The notes beneath the pieces were generated by a model, which was given only the letters and a program-made list of their open reading frames with translations, was not told the DNA's origin and did no database searches. Source: Nonomuraea wenchangensis (GTDB lineage Bacteria; Actinomycetota; Actinomycetes; Streptosporangiales; Streptosporangiaceae). Taken from it: a stretch of DNA of 64,000 nucleotides. Each line of letters begins with the position of its first letter. Position 1 is the stretch's first letter. Location: positions 458,305-522,304 of the forward strand of contig NZ_FOHX01000004.1 of NCBI RefSeq assembly GCF_900111685.1. Reading direction: 5' to 3'. The translations under genes were made by a program, and so were the position numbers. This document shows positions 57,849 through 64,000 of the stretch, piece after piece.

Positions 57849-58605
57849 GTGCGTTCTCACCGAATTTCTTGTCGAGCCGGCGGCCCGCCACGGCGACCAG
57901 CGTGTTCAGCACCACGCCGATCAGGCCGAGCAGGACGACCGCCGACCACATGTCCGCCAGGCGGAAGCTCGTGGAGGTCTGGGAGACGAAGTAGCCGATG
58001 CCGTTGACGCTGGAGTAGTACTCGGAGGCCACCATCACCACGAACGCGATGGGCAGCGCGGCCCGTACGCCGCTCCAGATGTGCGGGACGGCGGTCGGCA
58101 GGATCATCCAGCGGAACCTGGCCCGCCAGGGCAGGCCGAAGACGCGGCCCATGTCGTCGCGCACCGGCTCCAGCGAGCGCACGCCGTCCACGGTGGCCAG
58201 CAGGATCGGCCACACCGCGGAGGCGGCGATGACGCCGATCTTCATGCCGTCGCCGGTGCCGAGCACCAGGATCATCGGCGGGAGTATCAGGATGGGCGGC
58301 AGCGCCCGCATGAACTCGAGCTGCGGCTTCACGTACGGCTCCGCGCGGCGTACGGACCCGATGGCCGCGCCCACCCCGACGCCCGCCACGATCCCGATGA
58401 GCATGCCGAGGCCCACCCGCCACAGGCTGGGCAGCACCATCGACGCGAAGTCCGCGGAGAGCCAGTTCGTCGCGAACGCGGACAGGATGTCGCGGAGCGG
58501 CGGGAAGAACAGCGACGTGGAGGAGGCGCTGAGCACCCACCACAGCCCGGCGACGGCCAGCGTGACCAGCGCGGGCACCACGACCCCGTACATCAGACGC
58601 TTCAT
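57841..58605 (-). CDS. ABC transporter permease (NitT/TauT type)
   Basis: 254 residues, about six membrane helices. The EAA loop DDMGRVFGLPWRARFRWMILP is clear. Overlaps with both neighbours (ATGA with the upstream permease). Confidence 0.92.
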   Translation of the reverse strand: MKRLMYGVVVPALVTLAVAGLWWVLSASSTSLFFPPLRDILSAFATNWLSADFASMVLPSLWRVGLGMLIGIVAGVGVGAAIGSVRRAEPYVKPQLEFMRALPPILILPPMILVLGTGDGMKIGVIAASAVWPILLATVDGVRSLEPVRDDMGRVFGLPWRARFRWMILPTAVPHIWSGVRAALPIAFVVMVASEYYSSVNGIGYFVSQTSTSFRLADMWSAVVLLGLIGVVLNTLVAVAGRRLDKKFGENAHD

Positions 58606-59387
58606 CGGGCGGCCCTCCGCGAGGAGTGCCACGACAGCAGCCGGTCCTCGATCGGCACGAACACGAAGTTGACCAGCAGGCCGAGCAGTCCGGCCGCGAT
58701 CGTGTAGGCGTAGACGCCGGCCTTGTCGCCGTTCTGCAGCGACGCCTGCACGTCCTTGCCGAGGCCCGGCATGCCGCCGAGCAGCTCCACCGTGATGGCC
58801 ACGACCAGCGCGACCGAGGCGGCGATGCGGATGCCGGTCAGGATGAACGGCAGCGCGCTCGGCAGCACCAGCCGCCAGACCCGCGCCAGCGGCGGCACCC
58901 CGAACGACACCAGCGTCTGCTCCGCCACCGGGTCGGTCGCGCGGGCGCCGCGGATGGCGAGCACGAGCACCATCCACAGGCTGGACAGGCCGGTGAGGAT
59001 CACCGAGCCGCTCATGCCGACGCCGGCGGTCAGGATGACGAGCGGCAGCAGCGCGATCGAGGGGATCGGCCGCAGGAACTCGATGATCGGCCGTACGGCC
59101 TGCTCGGCCGGCGCGAACCGGCCGAGCAGCAGTCCCAGCGGCACCGCGACCGCCGTGCCGAGCGCCAGGCCCAGCATCGCCTGGCCGAGGCTGTCACCGA
59201 CGCTCACCCAGAAACCGGCCCCGGTGACCAGCTCGCCGAGCCGCACCAGCACCTCCGAGGGCAGCGGGAAGCTGTCCCTGCTGAGCAGCCCGGTCACGCT
59301 CAACGCCTGCACGAGCAGCAACGTCACGAGGATCGACAGGAGCTGCCGCCAGCCCGGAAGGCGCCGCCAGGTGAGTACGGATCTCAC
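58602..59387 (-). CDS. ABC transporter permease (NitT/TauT type), second
   Basis: 261 residues. The EAA loop VSFGVPPLARVWRLVLPSA and FLRPIPSIALLPLVIL are typical SsuC/TauC features. GTG 59387 overlaps the binding-protein stop (GTGA). Heteromeric pair with the next permease, unusual since many NitT systems use one permease gene. Confidence 0.9.
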   Translation of the reverse strand: MRSVLTWRRLPGWRQLLSILVTLLLVQALSVTGLLSRDSFPLPSEVLVRLGELVTGAGFWVSVGDSLGQAMLGLALGTAVAVPLGLLLGRFAPAEQAVRPIIEFLRPIPSIALLPLVILTAGVGMSGSVILTGLSSLWMVLVLAIRGARATDPVAEQTLVSFGVPPLARVWRLVLPSALPFILTGIRIAASVALVVAITVELLGGMPGLGKDVQASLQNGDKAGVYAYTIAAGLLGLLVNFVFVPIEDRLLSWHSSRRAAR

Positions 59388-60376
59388 TTGTCGTCCACCA
59401 GGAGCTGTGAGATGTCCACCTTCTTGGTCGCGAACCCGGCCTCCGCCATGAGATCGGCCACGGCCTGCAGCTTCTCGACGTCGATGGCGGTCGGGAACTC
59501 GTAGGCCGGCACCTTCGCGGCCAGCTCGGGCGTGAGCTTGGTGTAGGTGGTGACGAAGTCCCGGTAGGACTTGCTGGTGTTGAGCTGCTCGGCGGCCTCG
59601 GCCATCGACGCCTTGAACGCGGCCACCGCCTTCGGGTTCTGCTTGACGAACGCCTCGCTCATGACGTAGCCGGCGATGGGGGAGCCGGCCAGGCGGCCCG
59701 CGTACGGGTCGAGCAGCAGCTTCGCCTTCTTGTCCTCGGCCTGGACGGAGAACGGCGGCACCAGGTAGGCGGCGTCCACCTTGCCCGCCACCAGCGCGTC
59801 CGCCATCGTGGCCAGCGGCAGCACCTGGAACTGCACCTTGTCCACGTCCACGCCGGCTTCCTGGAGCGCCACCCGCGAGTTCAGCTCGAAGTTGGCCTTC
59901 GGCTGGTTGATGGCGACGTTCTTGCCCTCCAGGTCCTTGACGGAGGAGATCCCGCTGGACGGCATCACGTAGATGCCGGTCTGGGTGTCGGCGGCGCCGT
60001 TGATGCCGGGGAAGATCGCCCGCAGCGGCACGCCCTGCGCGCTGGCCTGGATGAACGTGGCCCACGCCATCGACACGGCCTGGTAGCTGCCGGAGATGAG
60101 CGGCGGCACCTCGGAGGCGCCCTTGGGATCGATCGTGACGTCCAGCCCGTTCTTCGCGAAGATCCCCTTTTCCTTGGCGTAGTAGATCGGCGCGAAGTCG
60201 CCGACCGGCGTCACGCCCACCTTCATCGCCGTCGTGCCGGACTCCCCGGACCCGCCGGAGTCTCCGGACCCGCCAGAGCCACCCGAGCCGCCGCACGCCG
60301 ACAGCCCGACGGTGCAGGCGAGTGCCACCACGCCCAGGACGGCCGCCCGGCTTCTGCCCTTACCCAAAGCAACCAC
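59384..60376 (-). CDS. ABC transporter substrate-binding lipoprotein (NitT/TauT type)
   Basis: 330 residues. Signal peptide with lipobox LSAC, then a Gly-Ser-rich linker and an NMT1-like domain (KVGVTPVGDFAPIYYAKEKG). First gene of the ten-gene minus-strand operon; GTG start after AAGGAAG. The ligand is probably the aromatic acid degraded by the operon. Confidence 0.92.
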   Translation of the reverse strand: MVALGKGRSRAAVLGVVALACTVGLSACGGSGGSGGSGDSGGSGESGTTAMKVGVTPVGDFAPIYYAKEKGIFAKNGLDVTIDPKGASEVPPLISGSYQAVSMAWATFIQASAQGVPLRAIFPGINGAADTQTGIYVMPSSGISSVKDLEGKNVAINQPKANFELNSRVALQEAGVDVDKVQFQVLPLATMADALVAGKVDAAYLVPPFSVQAEDKKAKLLLDPYAGRLAGSPIAGYVMSEAFVKQNPKAVAAFKASMAEAAEQLNTSKSYRDFVTTYTKLTPELAAKVPAYEFPTAIDVEKLQAVADLMAEAGFATKKVDISQLLVDDK

Positions 60377-60591
60377 GCCGCTTCCTTTCTCACGGTAAGT
60401 CGCGCCCTCACACCGCTACGGCCCCCTGTCGAACAGGAGTTCGGGTCTCACTTCTCACGTGCTCATTTGGTGCGTTGTCCGAAACCGGACATGTTCGTAA
60501 CTTCGAGCACGAGGTAGGAGGAAGTCAAGAGATTTCGAAAATTTCCTACGATCTCCGAGTCTTGACCGATCCTTGGTGCTACGCTCCTCGT

Positions 60592-61281
60592 GTGTCACAG
60601 AGACGCGAACCGACGCGCCCCACACGGGGGGAAGTCATCCTCCGTGCCCTGCGCAACGACATCCTCAACGGCTACCTGGTCCCCGGCTCACCCCTGGGCT
60701 TCGCGGACCTCGGAGCCCGCTACCAGGCGAGCACCGGCGTGCTGCGCGAGGTGCTGCCGCGCCTCGTCGAGCAGGGCCTGGTGACCGTGGTGCCGCAGAT
60801 CGGCTACCGCGTCGTCGAGGTCAGCGTTCAGGACCTCGTCCACCTCACCGAGGCCCGGGCCGCCATCGAGACACAGGTCCTGGCCCAGTCCATCAGGGAC
60901 GGCGACCTCGACTGGGAGTCGTCCGTGGTGGCCGCGCACCACCGGCTGAGCCAGCTCTCCACGATCCGCGACGACGGCGAGATCAACACCGACTGGCTGC
61001 ACGCCCACCGCCGCTTCCACCAGGTCCTCCTGGAGGGCTGCCCCAACCTGCGGCTGCGCGAGGTCGCCGAACGGCTCAGGGACATCAGCGAGGTCTACCG
61101 CTGCTGGTCGGTGCGCAACACCGAGCAACTCCAGCAACGGGACGCCGAGCACGCGCGGCTCGCCGCGCTCGCGCTGGAACGGGATGTGGAAGGGGCGAAG
61201 AAGGAGCTCACCGACCACATCCACCGCACCACGGAAGTCCTCCTGGCCGCCCAGAAGGACGCCACGCGGACCACTTCCTAG
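60592..61281 (+). CDS. GntR-family (FCD) transcriptional regulator
   Basis: 229 residues. N-terminal winged HTH (LGFADLGARYQASTGVLREV) and C-terminal FCD ligand domain with the metal-binding His pattern (WLHAHRRFHQVLLEG, DHIHRTTEVLL). It is divergent from the aromatic importer and likely controls that operon. GTG 60592 lies 6 bases after TACGCT, so a leaderless start is possible. The 215-base gap upstream (60377-60591) carries overlapping weak dyads. Confidence 0.88.
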   Translation: MSQRREPTRPTRGEVILRALRNDILNGYLVPGSPLGFADLGARYQASTGVLREVLPRLVEQGLVTVVPQIGYRVVEVSVQDLVHLTEARAAIETQVLAQSIRDGDLDWESSVVAAHHRLSQLSTIRDDGEINTDWLHAHRRFHQVLLEGCPNLRLREVAERLRDISEVYRCWSVRNTEQLQQRDAEHARLAALALERDVEGAKKELTDHIHRTTEVLLAAQKDATRTTS

Positions 61282-61365
61282 CGTCAGCCGCCTGACCCGC
61301 CCGCCATGGACAAATCCTGGCCCAGTCGTACGATGAATGCCTTCGTGCCGATGGAGGGGGTTTTC

Positions 61366-61977
61366 ATGAGCACGCAACCAGAGGGCGGGCCGGGGGGATT
61401 AAAACCGTTCAAAAGCATCCCGGCGGGCTGCACCGAATTCATGGGTGATTCCCCGCCCATACGAAAAGAGCTGACCGCCGCCGTCACCGAGATGCTGCAG
61501 TATCACACGACTCACCCCAGCGCCGACAATCCCGTCTACCAGAACTGCAAGGACGAGCTGGCGGCGATCAAAGAGATGCTGACCAAGCCGTATCTCGTGC
61601 CCGCGGGGACGCTCCTTTCCCTGGTCACGAAGCACGACGGCAAAGTCCAAGGCATCGCCGTGGTGAGCAGACTCGCAGGATCGCTCAGAATCGACCAGGC
61701 GTCCGTCGCGCCGTGGAACATCGTCCGCCCGGCGGTCAATGAGGCCGCCGCGCCGAACCCCTTCCTCGGGGTCGGCTGGCAGATAGTGGATGTCGGGCTC
61801 ACGCACTGCGGGGTGGTGGACCTGACCGCCGCGACCGACCAGTCCGCCGAGAGCTTCACCAAGATGGGCTTCCTCACTCCCGAGGGCGCCCCGCTGAAAG
61901 GCGGGAGCTTCGGGGTGTTGAAAGGGGACCGAGCCGAAGCCTTCAAAGAGAAAGTGGCGAACTTCCGGAACAAGTGA
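61366..61977 (+). CDS. Hypothetical protein, possibly divergent GNAT-like
   Basis: 203 residues; GGAGGGGG shortly before ATG 61366 fixes the start. No family recognised. The ending DQSAESFTKMGFLTPEGAPL resembles the final motif of acetyltransferases, and LLSLVTKHDGKVQGIAVVSR could be an earlier strand, but this is only a hint. Its DNA is less GC-rich than the neighbours (for example 61386-61420), suggesting recent transfer. Confidence 0.7.
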   Translation: MSTQPEGGPGGLKPFKSIPAGCTEFMGDSPPIRKELTAAVTEMLQYHTTHPSADNPVYQNCKDELAAIKEMLTKPYLVPAGTLLSLVTKHDGKVQGIAVVSRLAGSLRIDQASVAPWNIVRPAVNEAAAPNPFLGVGWQIVDVGLTHCGVVDLTAATDQSAESFTKMGFLTPEGAPLKGGSFGVLKGDRAEAFKEKVANFRNK

Positions 61978-62060
61978 GCGCGGGATTTCATCACAAAACC
62001 GACGAGCATCCACGGTTCGCGAATAGCGCCGGCCCGCGTTCGTGCTGATACCGGTTCGGG

Positions 62061-62090
62061 TTGAGGGCGGACCGTGGGTGCTGTTACCTT
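62061..62090 (+). promoter_or_regulatory. Promoter of a leaderless gene
   Basis: -35 TTGAGG (62061-62066), 18 bases, -10 TACCTT (62085-62090), then 6 bases to the GTG at 62097. Spacing suits transcription starting at the start codon. Confidence 0.65.
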
Positions 62091-62096
62091 CGCACG

Positions 62097-63332
62097 GTGG
62101 ACGACAGGCGTGCACGGGCGGAGGCGATCGAGGGCTTCGCGGCGACCTTGCGAGAATTGCGCAACGCTGTCGGCAACCCGCCTTACCGGGAGATGTCCGG
62201 CCGGTCAGGGGCGATTTCCCACACGACGCTCCACGAGGCCACGAAAGGCAACCGGCTCCCGAGCTGGGAGACCACCGTCGAGTTCGTCAAGGCGTGCGAC
62301 GCCGATCCGGCCGCCTACCGCGACCGCTGGGAGCAGGCGAACCGGGTGGTCCGATCGGCGACCGCCGGGGAGCCCGCGCCGCGCGCCGACAGCCTGACGG
62401 AGCAGCCGTCCGCCGGAGCGGCGCGCCCGACCGAGGGGGCGGCGCGTCCGACTGCTGCGGCGGCGCGTCCGACCGCCGGGCTCGCGGCCGCGGCGGCCGA
62501 CCTCGGCGCTCAGCGGCTCGCCCTCGCCTCGCAGGCGCCCCCATCCCTGAACGACGCCCCGCCGCTCTCATCCGGGGACGACGCTCCGCCGTCCTCATCC
62601 GGGGACGTCGCCCCGCCGTCCTCATCCGGGGACGTCGCCCCGCCGCCCTCTTTCACGGGCGACACCCGGCCGCCCGCATCCGCGGGCGACGCTCCGCCGC
62701 CTCCCGCGCCCCCATCCGCGGGCGACATCCCGCCGCCCCCTCCCGCGCCGCCACCCGGCAAGGGGCGGTCCCGGCCGGCCCGAGTCGCCGCCTTGGCGGC
62801 GGGGGTGCTGGTCGTCGCCGGGGCGGTGGTCGTCGTCGTGACCGTGCTCAACAGCGGCGCCGCGACCGACGAGCCCGGCCCGGCCCCCACCGGGCCGGGC
62901 TCGTCGGCCGCCGCGCTGTCCCCGGCCGACTGCCCCGTACGCTCGACCAATCCGCCCTGGGCCCCGCCCCTGCACCCGGGCGACGCGGCCCAGTTCGTCG
63001 AGGACGTCACGCTCCCCGACTGCGCGCGCGTCGACGCCGGCAAGACCGTGACCAAGGTGTGGCGGCTCAAGAACGCCGGGACCGTGCCGTGGACGGGCTA
63101 TTCGCTGCGCCGCCTCGACTTCGCGCAGCAGGCCGATCAGTGCCAGACCATCTCGGACGTGCCGATCAAGGACACGCCGCCTGGCGGGACGGTCGACGTC
63201 GAGACCGTCGTCACCACGCCCAGGAAGCCGGGCCTGTGTTACGTGCGGTTCAAGATGGTGGACGCCTCGGGGGCGATCCTGTTCCCAGGGAGCCGGCCGA
63301 TCAACTTCCAGATCATCGTGGACGCACGCTAG
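62097..63332 (+). CDS. HTH protein with membrane anchor and external NBR1-like Ig domain
   Basis: 411 residues. An N-terminal XRE-like HTH (HTTLHEATKGNRLPSWETT), a Pro/Ser/Ala-rich linker with 9-residue repeats SGD(D/V)APPSS, a membrane helix (RVAALAAGVLVVAGAVVVVV) near residue 240, and a C-terminal Trp-rich NBR1 Ig-like domain (KVWRLKNAGTVPWTGYSL). NBR1 in eukaryotes is an autophagy receptor; bacterial copies are of unknown role. The topology puts a DNA-binding-like domain inside and the Ig domain outside. GTG 62097 is probably leaderless. Confidence 0.85.
   Translation: MDDRRARAEAIEGFAATLRELRNAVGNPPYREMSGRSGAISHTTLHEATKGNRLPSWETTVEFVKACDADPAAYRDRWEQANRVVRSATAGEPAPRADSLTEQPSAGAARPTEGAARPTAAAARPTAGLAAAAADLGAQRLALASQAPPSLNDAPPLSSGDDAPPSSSGDVAPPSSSGDVAPPPSFTGDTRPPASAGDAPPPPAPPSAGDIPPPPPAPPPGKGRSRPARVAALAAGVLVVAGAVVVVVTVLNSGAATDEPGPAPTGPGSSAAALSPADCPVRSTNPPWAPPLHPGDAAQFVEDVTLPDCARVDAGKTVTKVWRLKNAGTVPWTGYSLRRLDFAQQADQCQTISDVPIKDTPPGGTVDVETVVTTPRKPGLCYVRFKMVDASGAILFPGSRPINFQIIVDAR
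62571..62651 (+). repeat. Three 27-base tandem repeats in the linker of the NBR1 protein
   Basis: Units at 62571-62597, 62598-62624 and 62625-62651 differ at few positions and encode SGDDAPPSS-type nonapeptides. Coding low-complexity repeat, likely variable between strains. Confidence 0.85.
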
Positions 63333-63333
63333 C

Positions 63334-63360
63334 TCCCCGCCGCGCGGCACGCGACGGGGA
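63334..63360. terminator. Hairpin between convergent genes
   Basis: TCCCCGCCGCG (63334-63344) pairs with CGCGACGGGGA (63350-63360) with one mismatch, in the 45-base gap between two convergent stops. Confidence 0.6.
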
Positions 63361-63377
63361 ACCTAGGGGGCGGCGGC

Positions 63378-64000
63378 TCAGGAGCCGAGCGTGATGCCCG
63401 TGTAGTAGTGCTGGAGGATCCTGGAGTAGCTCCAGCCCGCGTTGGCCTTGTCGCGGGAGCCGGTCTGCGACATCCAGTCGCCGTCGACCCAGTTGCCGCA
63501 CGCCGTCGTCGTGGCGCAGTACTGCGCCCGGAAGATCTTCCCGCTCCTGGTCAGCCGGGTGCCCCAGGTCGCGTCGACCGCGGCGCTCGTCGTCGCCTTC
63601 GCCGAGCCGGGCTTGTAGACCTGGCTGGAGGTGTGGTCGTAGACGTCGAAGCACTCACCGCTCGGCGTCTTGCGGTTGGAGTGCAGCGCCCAGTACCAGC
63701 CGAAGTTCTTCACGGCGAGCGCCCCGGCCTTGAGCGACTCGCCCGGCCAGCTCGACACCCACTCGTTGGGCAGGACGTCCTTGACGTACGTCTTGAAGTC
63801 CACCCGCTCCACACGGTCCAGGGACGTGCGGTACACGAGGATCGTCGTGGGCAGTTTGGTGTCCGTGCCGTCGGTCTTGCACCCGGTCGGCCCCGTGGAG
63901 CTCAGGAACTGGTGCGAGGCGTTCTGGTTCTTCAGCGTGGCGTTGAGGTTGGCCTTGGCGCCGGCGGCGAAGTCCTGGTAGCTGCCGGCGTAGCCGGTGT
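63378..64000 (-). CDS. SpoIID/LytB-like secreted protein, 3' part (runs off the window)
   Basis: At least 207 codons are visible and the frame stays open to the window edge, so the start lies beyond it. The segment VERVDFKTYVKDVLPNEWVS and ESLKAGALAVKNFGWYWA match the SpoIID domain (E/V-D-Y..GV.P.E.P, EALKAQA); the domain belongs to peptidoglycan glycan-strand cleaving proteins. Four Cys (GECFDV, YCATTTACG) suggest a disulphide-bonded extracellular protein. Confidence 0.82.
   Translation of the reverse strand, partial: TGYAGSYQDFAAGAKANLNATLKNQNASHQFLSSTGPTGCKTDGTDTKLPTTILVYRTSLDRVERVDFKTYVKDVLPNEWVSSWPGESLKAGALAVKNFGWYWALHSNRKTPSGECFDVYDHTSSQVYKPGSAKATTSAAVDATWGTRLTRSGKIFRAQYCATTTACGNWVDGDWMSQTGSRDKANAGWSYSRILQHYYTGITLGS

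Noticed and set aside
60562..60585. Standard -35/-10 promoter (TTGACC and TACGCT) for the GntR gene
   Set aside because: The two boxes are only 12 bases apart, too close for a normal sigma-70 promoter; only the -10 box is kept as a possibility.
61283..61296. Hairpin GTCAG-CCGC-CTGAC after the GntR gene
   Set aside because: Only a 5-base stem; too weak to call a terminator.
62571..62651. CRISPR-like repeat array
   Set aside because: The 27-base units are directly adjacent without spacers and encode an in-frame Pro/Ser linker.

Overview
The window is very GC-rich, uses GTG and TTG starts freely, and packs genes with 4-base stop/start overlaps. Together with a 2-methylisoborneol (2-MIB) cluster, an IdeR/DmdR-type iron box, CGNR, Clp-N and NBR1-domain proteins and several apparently leaderless genes, this points to a filamentous soil actinomycete (Streptomyces or Streptosporangiaceae type; the genus cannot be fixed by reading). 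I see no rRNA, tRNA, insertion sequence, phage gene or CRISPR array. No gene-free stretch exceeds 300 bases; the longest are 27659-27927, 60377-60591, 4198-4402 and 10905-11108, described in the features or findings.

Region by region. 1-1424: the end of a branched-chain amino acid ABC operon, closed by a terminator shared with a convergent epimerase. 2540-7884: a secreted protein, a P450 divergent from a flavin monooxygenase, then a shortened second flavin monooxygenase divergent from a small HTH gene and a Clp-N gene across a perfectly symmetric promoter palindrome. 8129-13213: a repeat (propeller-like) protein, a serine-less hydrolase-like protein, Hsp20 and small genes. 13368-16833: a family 2B encapsulin (cyclic-nucleotide-binding shell protein) followed by the 2-MIB terpene cyclase and the geranyl diphosphate C-methyltransferase, a terpene-producing protein nanocompartment. 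16881-31410: housekeeping and accessory genes (HtrA protease, STAS protein, CGNR regulator with a tyrosine phosphatase, GNAT, M50 protease, degenerate histidine kinase, AA10 polysaccharide monooxygenase, iron-box-controlled Fes-like esterase, GH55 glucanase with a LacI-type operator, PI-PLC-like protein).

31591-46489 is one 12-gene operon: a peptide-type ABC importer (binding protein, two permeases, a fused double ATPase), one HyuA and two HyuB hydantoinase/oxoprolinase subunits, an amidohydrolase, a SnoaL-like protein, a TIGR04076 protein, a luciferase-like flavoprotein and an alpha/beta hydrolase. It probably imports and opens a cyclic amide or similar compound. 46473-49809 holds an Lrp regulator, tryptophan 2,3-dioxygenase and kynureninase (tryptophan to anthranilate) and an XRE-cupin regulator. 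51113-60376 is a ten-gene minus-strand operon for uptake of an aromatic acid (NitT/TauT-type transporter), its apparent decarboxylation and hydroxylation to hydroxyquinol, ring cleavage and maleylacetate reduction, divergent from a GntR regulator at 60592. The window ends with a low-GC orphan, an HTH-NBR1 membrane protein and the 3' part of a SpoIID/LytB-like secreted protein.

Most notable: the encapsulated terpene cluster; the symmetric leaderless divergent promoter at 7165-7212; four enzymes that lack a key residue or segment (flavin monooxygenase without its second FAD motif, histidine kinase with Tyr for His, two hydrolases with Gly for the catalytic Ser); and twin HyuB genes that appear homogenised by gene conversion.
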